Positions 46,340 through 54,568 of a stretch of DNA of 54,568 bases are shown here, piece after piece. The notes under the pieces were generated by a model. The model saw nothing but the letters and a program-made list of their open reading frames with translations. It did not search any database and had not been told where the DNA came from. The stretch is from NCBI GenBank assembly GCA_025362735.1, contig JANYFL010000035.1:1-54568 (forward strand). Reading direction: 5' to 3'. The translations under genes were made by a program, and so were the position numbers. Each line of letters starts with the position of its first letter. The stretch's first letter is position 1. The stretch is from Betaproteobacteria bacterium. GTDB lineage: Bacteria; Pseudomonadota; Gammaproteobacteria; Burkholderiales; Burkholderiaceae_D.

Positions 46340-47568
46340 GTAAAGAATACAAAGACCTGATCGTCGGACTCGACATTGGCACTTCGAAAGTGGTGGCAGT
46401 CGTGGCCGAGATGCTGCCGGACGGCCACTACCAGGTCATCGGCATGGGCCAGCATGAATCCAAGGGGCTCAAAAAGGGCGTGGTCGTCAACATCGAGACC
46501 ACGGTCAATTCGATCCAGCGGGCGCTCGAAGAAGCCGAGCTGATGGCCGATTGCAAAATCGGCATCGTTTACACCGGGATTGCCGGTAGCCACATCAAGA
46601 GCTTCAACTCCAGCGGCATGGTCGCTATCAAGGACAAGGAAGTCGGCGCGATGGACGTCGCGCGCGTGATTGAAACGGCAAAAGCCGTCAGCATTCCCGG
46701 CGATCAACAAATTCTGCATGTGCTCACACAGGAATTTATCGTCGATGGCCAGGAAGATGTGCGCGAGCCGCTGGGCATGAGCGGCATGCGGCTTGAAGTC
46801 AAGGTACACATCGTGACGGGTGCAGTCAGCGCAGCGCAGAACATCGTCAAGTGTGTACGCCGCTGCGGACTCGAAGTGCAGGATCTGATCCTGCAGCCGC
46901 TGGCTTCGAGCCTGGCCGTACTGACCGAAGATGAAAAAGAACTCGGCGTGGTGCTGGTCGATATCGGCGGTGGCACCACCGACATCGCCATCTTCACCGG
47001 CGGCGCGATTCGTCATACTGCTGTGATTCCCATTGCGGGCGACCAGATCACCAGCGACATCGCGATGGCGCTGCGCACGCCGACCGCTGATGCCGAAGAC
47101 ATCAAGCTCAGGCACGGCGCGGCCAAGCAGGTGCTGACCAATCCCGAAGACATGATCGAAGTACCCGGCATCGGCGAACGCGGCCCGCGTACGCTGTCGC
47201 GTCAGGCACTAGCAGCTGTGATTGAACCACGTGTCGAAGAACTGTTCGCCCTGGTGCACCAGGTTGTGCGCGATTCCGGCTACGAAGAACTGCTGTCGTC
47301 CGGTGTCGTATTGACCGGTGGTACGGCCTTGATGGATGGCATGGTTGAACTCGGCGAAGACATTTTTCTGAAGCCGGTGCGCATTGGCGTGCCCGATTAC
47401 CACGGCGGACTTTCGGATGTTGTGCGCAGTCCACGTTATTCGACCGTGATGGGTCTGCTTGCCGAGGCGCGGGTGCAGCGTTTACGCGGCCGACGCATGG
47501 CACAAACGCGTGGCAGCTTTAAAGACATTTTGCAACGGATGAAGGAGTGGTTTGCGAGCAGTTTTTGA
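46336..47568 (+). CDS. ftsA: Cell division protein FtsA
   Basis: 410 residues, actin-like. KDLIVGLDIGTSKVVAVVAE, VLVDIGGGTTDIAIFTGG and GVVLTGGTALMDGMVELGE are the nucleotide-binding motifs. The C-terminus ends with an amphipathic helix (FKDILQRMKEWFASSF) for membrane attachment. It tethers FtsZ to the membrane and activates the divisome. The RBS is poor; see the mini-ORF chain upstream. Confidence 0.97.
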   Translation: MSKEYKDLIVGLDIGTSKVVAVVAEMLPDGHYQVIGMGQHESKGLKKGVVVNIETTVNSIQRALEEAELMADCKIGIVYTGIAGSHIKSFNSSGMVAIKDKEVGAMDVARVIETAKAVSIPGDQQILHVLTQEFIVDGQEDVREPLGMSGMRLEVKVHIVTGAVSAAQNIVKCVRRCGLEVQDLILQPLASSLAVLTEDEKELGVVLVDIGGGTTDIAIFTGGAIRHTAVIPIAGDQITSDIAMALRTPTADAEDIKLRHGAAKQVLTNPEDMIEVPGIGERGPRTLSRQALAAVIEPRVEELFALVHQVVRDSGYEELLSSGVVLTGGTALMDGMVELGEDIFLKPVRIGVPDYHGGLSDVVRSPRYSTVMGLLAEARVQRLRGRRMAQTRGSFKDILQRMKEWFASSF

Positions 47569-47707
47569 GGAGGGGTGGAGTTTTGAGTTGAAGTTCTGAT
47601 GTTTTGATTGTTCCGATCTTGCGATTCGGAATCGGGAAACGGCAGCGGCCGAGTCCTTATCCCGAATCCCTGATTTTGATTTATTGATTTTTTATTTGGA
47701 GGTTGCT

Positions 47708-48898
47708 ATGGCGTTCGAAATGCTGGATGTGGAAACTCAGGGTGCGGTGATCAAGGTCATTGGTGTGGGTGGTGCAGGCGGCAACGCGGTGCAGCACATG
47801 ATCAACCGCAGTGTGCAAGGCGTGGATTTCATTTGCGCCAATACCGACGCGCAAGCGCTGGCGCGTTCCCGTGCCGAAAGCGTCATCCAGCTCGGTAAAA
47901 CCGGTCTGGGTGCAGGCGCGAAACCGGAAGCGGGCCGGCTCGCGGCAGAAGAAGCACGTGAACGCATTGCCGAATCATTGCAAGGCGCGCACATGGTGTT
48001 CATCACTGCCGGCATGGGTGGCGGTACCGGCACCGGTGCTGCACCGGTCGTCGCCGCAGTGGCCAAGGAACTCGGCATTCTGACCGTCGGCGTGGTTTCG
48101 AAACCTTTCGGTTTTGAAGGCGGCAAGAAAATGCGGGTGGCCGAAGAAGGCCTCGAGAACCTATCGGCTCATGTCGATTCGCTGATCGTCGTGCTCAACG
48201 AAAAGCTTGAAGAAGTAATGGGCGAAGACGCCGAGATGGATGTTTGCTTCAAGACGGCCGACGATGTGCTGCACAACGCGGTTGCCGGGATTGCTGAAAT
48301 CATCAAGGTCGATGGCCTGATCAACGTCGACTTTGAAGATGTGAAGACCGTGATGTCCGAGCAGGGCAAGGCCATGATGGGCACGGCCATGTCGCACGGC
48401 ACCGACCGCGCACGCATCGCCGCCGAGCAGGCGGTCACCAGCCCGCTGCTGGAAGGAGTCGATCTGTCCGGGGCACGCGGCGTGCTCGTCAACATCACCG
48501 CCAGCCGCTCGCTCAAGCTGAAAGAAACCAAGACGGTCATGGAAACCATTCGCGCCTTTGCTGCTGAAGACGCAACCGTGATTTTCGGCGCCGTCTACGA
48601 CGACACGATGGGCGACAACCTGCGCGTCACCGTCGTCGCTACTGGCCTGGGCCGCAACAAACAGCGTCCGATGCTGGTGCCGACTCCCGTGATTCAACCT
48701 TCGCTGCGCACGGGCACCAACGACGCAGTGGGCGCGGTCAGCAGTGGCGCAAGCTCAACAGTCAACTACGAAGACTTCGACAAGCCAGCCGTTTGGCGTA
48801 GCGCCCGTGAAAGCGCCGCTGCACGGGTCGCGGCCCTGGAAGAAAGCGGCGTTGACCGGATGGACATTCCTGCTTTCTTGCGTAAGCAGGCGGACTAA
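47708..48898 (+). CDS. ftsZ: Cell division GTPase FtsZ
   Basis: 396 residues from ATG 47708, with TTGGAGG 6-7 nt upstream. IKVIGVGGAGGNAVQHMI, the tubulin signature GMGGGTGTGAAPVVA and the C-terminal peptide MDIPAFLRKQAD (the FtsA/ZipA contact) are all present. Forms the Z-ring. Unlike the genes before it, it has its own strong RBS and a 139-bp spacer from ftsA containing ATTCGG/CCGAAT repeats (around 47620-47672), so a separate promoter is likely. Confidence 0.99.
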   Translation: MAFEMLDVETQGAVIKVIGVGGAGGNAVQHMINRSVQGVDFICANTDAQALARSRAESVIQLGKTGLGAGAKPEAGRLAAEEARERIAESLQGAHMVFITAGMGGGTGTGAAPVVAAVAKELGILTVGVVSKPFGFEGGKKMRVAEEGLENLSAHVDSLIVVLNEKLEEVMGEDAEMDVCFKTADDVLHNAVAGIAEIIKVDGLINVDFEDVKTVMSEQGKAMMGTAMSHGTDRARIAAEQAVTSPLLEGVDLSGARGVLVNITASRSLKLKETKTVMETIRAFAAEDATVIFGAVYDDTMGDNLRVTVVATGLGRNKQRPMLVPTPVIQPSLRTGTNDAVGAVSSGASSTVNYEDFDKPAVWRSARESAAARVAALEESGVDRMDIPAFLRKQAD

Positions 48899-48925
48899 GT
48901 TGAAGTTATCGCTAGTAATCGGGTC

Positions 48926-48949
48926 CACTCTGGACTAGTCTGGAGTGGT
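48926..48949. terminator. Hairpin after ftsZ
   Basis: Stem CCACTC/GAGTGG with inner GACTAGTC palindrome (48926-48949), 27 bp behind the stop. No T-run, so at best a weak terminator or attenuator before lpxC. Confidence 0.45.
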
Positions 48950-49021
48950 TCCAGTCTCACCGCACGAACACAATTTCTTACAAAAAATGGGGCGGGCTCG
49001 AATCATGTTGCATCGCAATAA

Positions 49022-49033
49022 GCATGTTAAAAT
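49022..49033 (+). promoter_or_regulatory. Extended -10 promoter of lpxC
   Basis: GCATGTTAAAAT (49022-49033) fits an extended -10 (TGnTAAAAT). It has the same 12 bases as the promoter candidate of secA (51628-51639). No clear -35. Confidence 0.55.
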
Positions 49034-49076
49034 CAAGCCCTTATTCAGTCTCAAACCCAGCCCCAATCCAAACGCC

Positions 49077-50012
49077 ATGCTGCGTCAACGCACCGTCAAA
49101 CAATTGATCCGCACGACCGGTATCGGACTCCATTCCGGTACCAAGGTGGAGTTGACCCTGCGCCCAGCGGCACCGGATACCGGCATTGTGTTTCGGCGGG
49201 TTGATCTGGACGAACCAGTAGATTTACGTGCTTCAGCCATTGATGTTGGTGATACACGCATGGCTTCAACTTTGCAAAAAGGTGATGTCAAGGTTTCGAC
49301 TGTGGAGCATCTAATGTCGGCCTGTGCCGGGTTGGGCATCGACAATCTCTACGTTGACGTGTCCGCCAGTGAAATTCCAATCATGGATGGCAGTGCTGGT
49401 TCCTTCGTGTTTTTACTGCAATCGGCAGAGATAGAAGAGCAACCGGTTGCGAAAAAATTCATTCGGGTATTGAAGCCAGTGGAAGTTCGCGAAGCCGACA
49501 AAAATGGCGAGAAATGGGCACGGCTTAGTCCGCACAATGGTTTCAAGCTCAAGTTCTCGATTGATTTCAACCATCCTGCCATTGATGCAACGGGACAAGA
49601 ATGTGAAATCGACTTTGCCGATACCTCATACGTCAGCGAAATTGCTCGTGCGCGTTCCTTCGGCTTCATGCATGAAGCCGAAATGCTGCGCTCCGCTGGT
49701 TTGGGGCAAGGGGGTAGCCTCGACAACATCATCGTGATGGACGAGTACCGTATCCTTAACCACGATGGCCTGCGCTATGCAGACGAGTTTGTGAAACACA
49801 AAATCCTGGATGCGATTGGCGATCTATATCTGATCGGGCATCCGCTCATTGCTGCCTATGCCGCGCACAAGTCCGGCCACGGATTGAACAACAAGTTATT
49901 ACGCGCCTTGTTGGCAGATGAAAGCGCCTATGAAATCGTCAGCTTTGAGAACGAAGCTGATGCGCCTCCTGCGTTTACTTCAGATTTGATACGGGAACCT
50001 GCCTTCAATTAA
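49077..50012 (+). CDS. lpxC: UDP-3-O-acyl-GlcNAc deacetylase LpxC
   Basis: 311 residues from ATG 49077, giving the usual N-terminus [20 protein letters not shown] (a longer frame from 48945 includes promoter sequence). Zinc ligands are in TVEHLMSA and in [17 protein letters not shown]. First committed step of lipid A synthesis, showing a Gram-negative outer membrane with LPS. Confidence 0.97.
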   Translation: MLRQRTVKQLIRTTGIGLHSGTKVELTLRPAAPDTGIVFRRVDLDEPVDLRASAIDVGDTRMASTLQKGDVKVSTVEHLMSACAGLGIDNLYVDVSASEIPIMDGSAGSFVFLLQSAEIEEQPVAKKFIRVLKPVEVREADKNGEKWARLSPHNGFKLKFSIDFNHPAIDATGQECEIDFADTSYVSEIARARSFGFMHEAEMLRSAGLGQGGSLDNIIVMDEYRILNHDGLRYADEFVKHKILDAIGDLYLIGHPLIAAYAAHKSGHGLNNKLLRALLADESAYEIVSFENEADAPPAFTSDLIREPAFN

Positions 50013-50020
50013 TTGTTGGC

Positions 50021-50551
50021 TTAACGTCGGCGACGTACGGCTTTTTCAAGGGCTGTTCGCAACGGCGAATCCTCGAGCGCATTCGCCAGACGGCTGAATT
50101 GTTCGAGCGCCGAAACGGGTATTTCTTCTTTTTTTGGTACGCCCGTTCGTTTTGAACCGGCATAAGCCATTGATTCAGAAGATGAATTTACGGGTTGTAG
50201 CCGAAGACGAATTGCGTTAATCTTCCAGCCTTGATGCGTCAGTGCCTGACTCAGACGAGGCAAGGTCTGGCGCAATTTGCTGGCAACGGATGGAGAGGAG
50301 ACTTGAATCACAAGGTTTCCATCCTGTAGTCCGCAAACTTCGCAGTCCTCTGCAACACCAGCCGGGAGACACCGGCGTAATTCCTGTTGAATCTCCAGCA
50401 TGCGTTCTGCCACTGGCAACAAATTGCCAGGTGCCCCGTTTTGCTGCAGAAAATCGAGAATCGTGGGCACATGCCCCGAGGATAGCTTTTTCACTTTTGG
50501 CCTGCTTTGTACTTCACGGGCTGAACGGAAAAATGGAGTTGTTTCATGCAA
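50021..50551 (-). CDS. DciA-like protein (DUF721)
   Basis: 176 residues. The middle (NLVIQVSSPSVASKLRQTLPRLSQAL) resembles the KH-like DciA/DUF721 domain, a helicase loader or operator in bacteria lacking DnaC. Start is TTG 50551 or later; it overlaps the divergent M23 gene by 6 bp, so the true N-terminus may be shorter. The C-terminus is basic (ALEKAVRRRR). In betaproteobacteria such a gene is commonly found next to secA (general knowledge). Confidence 0.75.
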   Translation of the reverse strand: MHETTPFFRSAREVQSRPKVKKLSSGHVPTILDFLQQNGAPGNLLPVAERMLEIQQELRRCLPAGVAEDCEVCGLQDGNLVIQVSSPSVASKLRQTLPRLSQALTHQGWKINAIRLRLQPVNSSSESMAYAGSKRTGVPKKEEIPVSALEQFSRLANALEDSPLRTALEKAVRRRR

Positions 50552-51523
50552 ATCATTCTAGTTCATCAGCGACTGGCTCAGGCCAGAACTCTGACGATTA
50601 CTCCCAAAGTGCTGGCTCTGGCCGCATTGTGTTTCATCACGCTGGTGCTGGCTTGTTCCAGTCTCGTGTCCATGCTGACTGTGCGCTATGCAGATGACAT
50701 CAACGTTCCCGTTCTGCGCGAGATGGTGCACTGGGCGACTTCGGTCAACGACTCCGAGCGCAAGGAAAAATATCTGCGTGAAGATTTGAATGCGATGGCC
50801 ATCAAGCTGGGCGAAATGCAGGCGCAGTTGATGCGTCTGGACGCACTGGGTGAACGCGTTTCGGGACTGGCTGGCATGCCTCAGCAGGAAGTCAGCAATT
50901 TCAAATTGCCTCCAGCGCGCGGCGGGCTGGAACCCACCCAGCACAGCGACATCAGTCTCGGTAATTTTCAATCGCGCCTGCAAGAACTGGCGGCCAATCT
51001 GGAACAGCGTTCGGACTCATTGAATCTGGTCGAATCCGAACTGATGAGTGCCAAACTCAGAAGCAAGATGATGCCGACCATCCAGCCGGTCAACGTGGGC
51101 TATAACGCATCCGGTTTTGGCTGGCGCATCGACCCGATTACCGGCCAGCAGGCCAAGCATGAAGGCATCGACTTCGTCGCCCAGACAGGAACACCGATTG
51201 TGGCAGCAGCAGGCGGCGTCGTAATTGCCGCTGAATGGCATAACGATTTCGGCAACATGGTCGAGATTGATCACGGCAACGACATCTCCACCGTTTATGC
51301 CCACACGTCCCGCGTTTACGTGAAAGTAGGCGACGTGGTCCAGCGCAATCAGCACATTGCTGATGTCGGTTCGACCGGACGCTCGACCGGCTCACACCTG
51401 CATTTCGAAGTTCATGTCAAAGGGATCCCGCAGAATCCCGCAAAATTTCTCGCATTCCGCGGTGCCACCATCCGCGAGCAAGTCGCTGCTCTCGATCGAA
51501 TCGCACCAGAACAACGACACTAA
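50546..51523 (+). CDS. M23-family peptidase, membrane anchored
   Basis: 325 residues. TM segment at about 25-47, a coiled coil (about 70-180), then a LytM/M23 domain: GFGWRIDPITGQQAKHEGIDF (HxxxD zinc ligands) and STGSHLHFEVHVKG (HxH). All zinc ligands are present, so it should be an active endopeptidase of peptidoglycan. GGAG lies 8 nt before the ATG. Located between lpxC/DciA and secA. Confidence 0.9.
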   Translation: MQIILVHQRLAQARTLTITPKVLALAALCFITLVLACSSLVSMLTVRYADDINVPVLREMVHWATSVNDSERKEKYLREDLNAMAIKLGEMQAQLMRLDALGERVSGLAGMPQQEVSNFKLPPARGGLEPTQHSDISLGNFQSRLQELAANLEQRSDSLNLVESELMSAKLRSKMMPTIQPVNVGYNASGFGWRIDPITGQQAKHEGIDFVAQTGTPIVAAAGGVVIAAEWHNDFGNMVEIDHGNDISTVYAHTSRVYVKVGDVVQRNQHIADVGSTGRSTGSHLHFEVHVKGIPQNPAKFLAFRGATIREQVAALDRIAPEQRH

Positions 51524-51730
51524 GGGCAGAAGGTTCTTAGCCTTACTGTGCCACATCCGTGCCGCTTGAAATTCAGCGCGGCACCTCCAGATGATAACGA
51601 TTGCCGTCCTCAGAGCCGCTGAGGGTGGCATGTTAAAATTCAGCCCTTTTTGCAAGGACTATCCCTTAGGGGTAGCCGCATAACAATGCGCGTACGCGCA
51701 GCAGCATTCAACGTAGTCTCCACTCCGCAC
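51524..51730 (+). promoter_or_regulatory. secA leader with extended -10 promoter
   Basis: GCATGTTAAAAT (51628-51639) is the promoter candidate, the same 12 bases as before lpxC. The leader then contains a perfect 14-bp palindrome TGCGCGTACGCGCA (51687-51700). No secM-like ORF is seen, and no strong RBS precedes secA. Confidence 0.5.
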
Positions 51731-54502
51731 ATGGTCACCAGTCTTCTTAAAAAAGTTTTCGGCAGCCGTAATGATCGCCTGCTCAAGCAATATCGCAAGA
51801 GAGTGGTGGCCATCAATGCTCTGGAGTCTTCCATCTCGGGCCTGTCTGATCAGGACTTGCAAGCCAAGACCGTCGAATTCAAAAGCCGTCTTGCTGCCGG
51901 TGCCACGTTGGACGATTTGCTGCCGGAAGCCTTTGCAGTCGTACGCGAAGGCAGCAAACGCGCTCTTGGGATGCGCCACTTCGACGTGCAGATGATCGGT
52001 GGCATGGTGCTGCACGACGGCAAGATCGCCGAAATGCGCACCGGTGAAGGCAAGACACTGACAGCAACGCTGGCGGTTTACCTCAATGCACTCGCCGGCA
52101 AGGGCGTGCATCTGGTTACGGTCAACGACTACCTGGCCCAGCGCGACGCCGAGTGGATGGGCAAGCTGTATCGCTTCCTCGGACTCACCGTTGGCATCAA
52201 CCTGTCTCAGATGCCGCATGATCAGAAGCAAGCGGCTTACGCGGCGGACATCACTTACGGTACCAACAACGAATACGGCTTCGACTACCTCCGCGACAAC
52301 ATGGTTTATCAGACCAGCGAGCGAGTGCAGCGTGGTCTGGCTTACGCCATCGTCGATGAGGTCGATTCAATCCTGATCGACGAAGCGCGCACGCCGCTGA
52401 TCATTTCCGGCCAGGCGGAGAACCATACCGAGCTGTATCACCGCATGAACGAAGTTCCCGCTCTGCTTGATCGCATGGAGATCGAGCCGAAGCCGAGCGA
52501 GCCCGAACCGCCAGGCGACTTCTGGGTCGATGAAAAAGCACATCAGATTCAACTATCCGAAGCCGGTCACGAAAAAGCCGAAGACATCCTGACCCGCATC
52601 GGTCTGTTGCCCGAAGGCGCATCGCTATACGACCCGGCCAACATCCTGTTGATGCATCACCTTATGGCCGCCCTGCGCGCCCATAAGCTGTATCACCGCG
52701 ATCAGCACTATGTCGTGCAGCAGAATGCCGACGGTGGCGAAGTCGTGATCGTCGATGAATTTACCGGTCGCCTGATGACCGGCCGGCGCTGGTCCGAAGG
52801 ACTGCATCAAGCCGTCGAAGCCAAGGAAGGCGTGAAGATTCAGAACGAGAACCAGACTCTGGCCTCAATCACCTTCCAGAATTACTTCCGCATGTACACC
52901 AAGCTGGCCGGCATGACTGGTACGGCCGATACCGAAGCTTACGAGTTCCAGGAAATTTACGGACTGGAAACCGTGGTCATTCCACCAAACCGCGAAAGCA
53001 AGCGCGGCGACAAGCTGGATCAGGTCTACAAGAGCGCGATGGAGAAGTACAAGGCCATCATTGTCGACATCGAAGACTGTCGCAAACGCGGTCAACCGTC
53101 GCTGGTCGGCACGACCTCCATCGAGAATTCAGAACTGATCTCGGATCTGCTGAACAAAGCCAAGATTCCGCATCAGGTCTTGAACGCTAAGCAACATGCG
53201 CGCGAAGCTGAGATCATCGCGCAGGCTGGACGTCCCGGCACGGTGACGATTGCAACTAACATGGCCGGTCGCGGTACCGATATCGTGCTCGGCGGCAACG
53301 TTGAAAAGCAGATCGATTTGCTGCATGCCAACGAGAAGCTGTCCGAAACCGAGCGCAACCTCGGTATTGAAAAACTCAAAAGCGAATGGCAGGGTCTGCA
53401 CGAACAAGTCGTTGCTGCGGGCGGCCTGCACATCATCGGCACCGAGCGCCATGAATCGCGCCGCGTCGATAACCAGCTGCGCGGCCGTTCGGGTCGTCAG
53501 GGCGATCCGGGCTCATCGCGTTTCTATCTGTCACTCGACGATCCGCTACTGCGCATTTTTGCTGGTGACCGCGTGCGCGCGATCATGGATCGTCTCAAGA
53601 TGCCTGAAGGCGAACCGATTGAAGCGGGCATGGTGATGCGCTCGATTGAGTCGGCGCAGCGCAAGGTCGAAGCGCGTAACTTCGACATTCGCAAACAACT
53701 GCTCGAATACGACGACGTTGCCAACGATCAACGCAAGGTCATTTATTCGCAGCGCAATGAGCTGCTGGAGCAGACTGATATTTCCGACACGATTGCCTCG
53801 CTGCGTCGTGGCGTATTCACTGCCCTGTTCCGCACCTATGTGCCCCAAGGCAGTATCGAAGAACAGTGGGACATCGCCAGTCTTGAAAGAACCCTCTCCA
53901 GCGAATGGAAAGTCGAAGTCCCGCTGACTCAATTACTGGAAAGCAGCGAGCAATTTTCAGATGAAGATCTGCTCGAACGTGTATTGAAAGCAGCCGACGA
54001 TACCTATCAGGCCAAGGTCGACCTGGTTGGCAAAGAATCCTTTGGCAGCTTTGAACGATCCATCATGCTGCAAAGCTTGGACTCACACTGGCGCGAACAT
54101 CTGGCCGCACTGGATCATTTGCGTCAAGGCATTCACTTGCGTGGCTATGCGCAAAAGAATCCGAAGCAGGAATACAAGCGCGAAGCCTTTGAACTGTTCT
54201 CAGCCTTGCTTGACACGGTGGGTCATGAAGTGACACGCGTCACGACAACGGTACAGATTCAGTCGCCCGAACAAATCGAGCAAGTGGAAGAACAACTGGC
54301 CGCGCCTGCTGTCGAGAACGTGCAGTATCAGCATGCGGGTTACGACGAAGCGCTGGGCACCACTGCGGTTGATGAAAGTGCGGAACCTGCAACACCAGCT
54401 GTGCAGCAGGTCCGCCGCTATAGCGAAAAAGTGGGGCGCAATGATCCTTGTCCCTGTGGCAGCGGCAAGAAGTACAAACAGTGCCACGGCAAGTTGGCCT
54501 GA
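51731..54502 (+). CDS. secA: Preprotein translocase ATPase SecA
   Basis: 923 residues from ATG 51731, giving the standard start [19 protein letters not shown]. Walker A in [39 protein letters not shown], the second motor domain [17 protein letters not shown], and the C-terminal SecB/lipid-binding zinc motif [14 protein letters not shown]. It drives protein export through SecYEG. A longer frame upstream to 51650 lies over the leader and is probably not translated. Confidence 0.98.
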   Translation: MVTSLLKKVFGSRNDRLLKQYRKRVVAINALESSISGLSDQDLQAKTVEFKSRLAAGATLDDLLPEAFAVVREGSKRALGMRHFDVQMIGGMVLHDGKIAEMRTGEGKTLTATLAVYLNALAGKGVHLVTVNDYLAQRDAEWMGKLYRFLGLTVGINLSQMPHDQKQAAYAADITYGTNNEYGFDYLRDNMVYQTSERVQRGLAYAIVDEVDSILIDEARTPLIISGQAENHTELYHRMNEVPALLDRMEIEPKPSEPEPPGDFWVDEKAHQIQLSEAGHEKAEDILTRIGLLPEGASLYDPANILLMHHLMAALRAHKLYHRDQHYVVQQNADGGEVVIVDEFTGRLMTGRRWSEGLHQAVEAKEGVKIQNENQTLASITFQNYFRMYTKLAGMTGTADTEAYEFQEIYGLETVVIPPNRESKRGDKLDQVYKSAMEKYKAIIVDIEDCRKRGQPSLVGTTSIENSELISDLLNKAKIPHQVLNAKQHAREAEIIAQAGRPGTVTIATNMAGRGTDIVLGGNVEKQIDLLHANEKLSETERNLGIEKLKSEWQGLHEQVVAAGGLHIIGTERHESRRVDNQLRGRSGRQGDPGSSRFYLSLDDPLLRIFAGDRVRAIMDRLKMPEGEPIEAGMVMRSIESAQRKVEARNFDIRKQLLEYDDVANDQRKVIYSQRNELLEQTDISDTIASLRRGVFTALFRTYVPQGSIEEQWDIASLERTLSSEWKVEVPLTQLLESSEQFSDEDLLERVLKAADDTYQAKVDLVGKESFGSFERSIMLQSLDSHWREHLAALDHLRQGIHLRGYAQKNPKQEYKREAFELFSALLDTVGHEVTRVTTTVQIQSPEQIEQVEEQLAAPAVENVQYQHAGYDEALGTTAVDESAEPATPAVQQVRRYSEKVGRNDPCPCGSGKKYKQCHGKLA

Positions 54503-54517
54503 GCTTAAAAGGCTTTC

Positions 54518-54568
54518 CACGCGGAGGCGCGGAGGGCGCGGAGAAATTCAAAGAAGATTTTCTCCGCG
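54518..54568. repeat. Dispersed palindromic repeat, GC-rich version (copy 5, cut by window end)
   Basis: Behind secA. CGCGGAGAAA (54537-54546) and TTTCTCCGCG (54559-54568) form the inner stem, with CGCGGAGG words to the left. The right side is cut off. Confidence 0.75.

Noticed and set aside
46144..47115. A 323-codon open frame antisense to ftsA/ftsQ
   Set aside because: Covers two confident genes on the other strand; no family, no RBS.

Overview
The window is a chromosomal segment of a Gram-negative betaproteobacterium, probably Burkholderiales-like. This is inferred from the complete peptidoglycan/division (dcw) cluster in the order mraZ-rsmH-ftsL-ftsI-murE-murF-mraY-murD-ftsW-murG-murC-ddl-ftsQ-ftsA-ftsZ-lpxC, followed by a DciA-like gene, an M23 peptidase gene and secA. 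An lpxC gene, a meso-DAP-type MurE and a CIRCE-controlled groESL operon fit the same picture. No rRNA, tRNA or CRISPR array was seen.

Layout. 1-2844 (minus): ubiD, a lipoprotein aminopeptidase and the start of a small zinc-ribbon gene, probably one operon. 3337-9336 (plus): lytic transglycosylase, malic enzyme fused to a phosphotransacetylase-like domain, and a CACHE-GGDEF-EAL cyclic-di-GMP enzyme. 9386-15755: a small phosphate-binding-type protein, an FAD reductase, a GH17 membrane protein, a small membrane protein, a patatin lipase, and a secreted guanyl-specific RNase with a barstar-type inhibitor. 15829-27592: an 11.7 kb accessory interval bounded by a 40 bp direct repeat (38/40 identical). 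It holds an AraC regulator divergent from an SDR, an IS110-family element and a decayed Mu-like prophage (repressor, Ner, transposase, MuB, GemA, Mor and fragments of head genes). The right repeat is part of the groESL promoter. 27579-30364: groES, groEL and a universal stress protein. 30407-54568: the dcw cluster to secA.

How the genes work together. In the dcw cluster the Mur ligases, MraY and MurG build lipid II. FtsW and FtsI polymerise and crosslink it at the septum under FtsL/FtsQ/FtsA/FtsZ. LpxC commits to lipid A synthesis, and SecA drives export. A promoter overlapping four 10-bp-phased GTG repeats, probable MraZ sites, precedes mraZ.

Most striking observation. Five junctions of the normally tightly overlapping dcw operon are interrupted: mraY/murD, ftsW/murG, murG/murC, murC/ddl and ftsQ/ftsA. 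Three of them carry dispersed palindromic repeats and one carries a duplicated murC 5' end. Every interruption is spanned by mini-ORFs that start on the upstream gene's stop codon (ATGA) and end on or just inside the downstream gene's start codon. Stop-start translational coupling thus appears to run unbroken from rsmH to ftsA. At murG/murC the bridging peptide begins with the same 12 residues as MurC, encoded with only synonymous differences.
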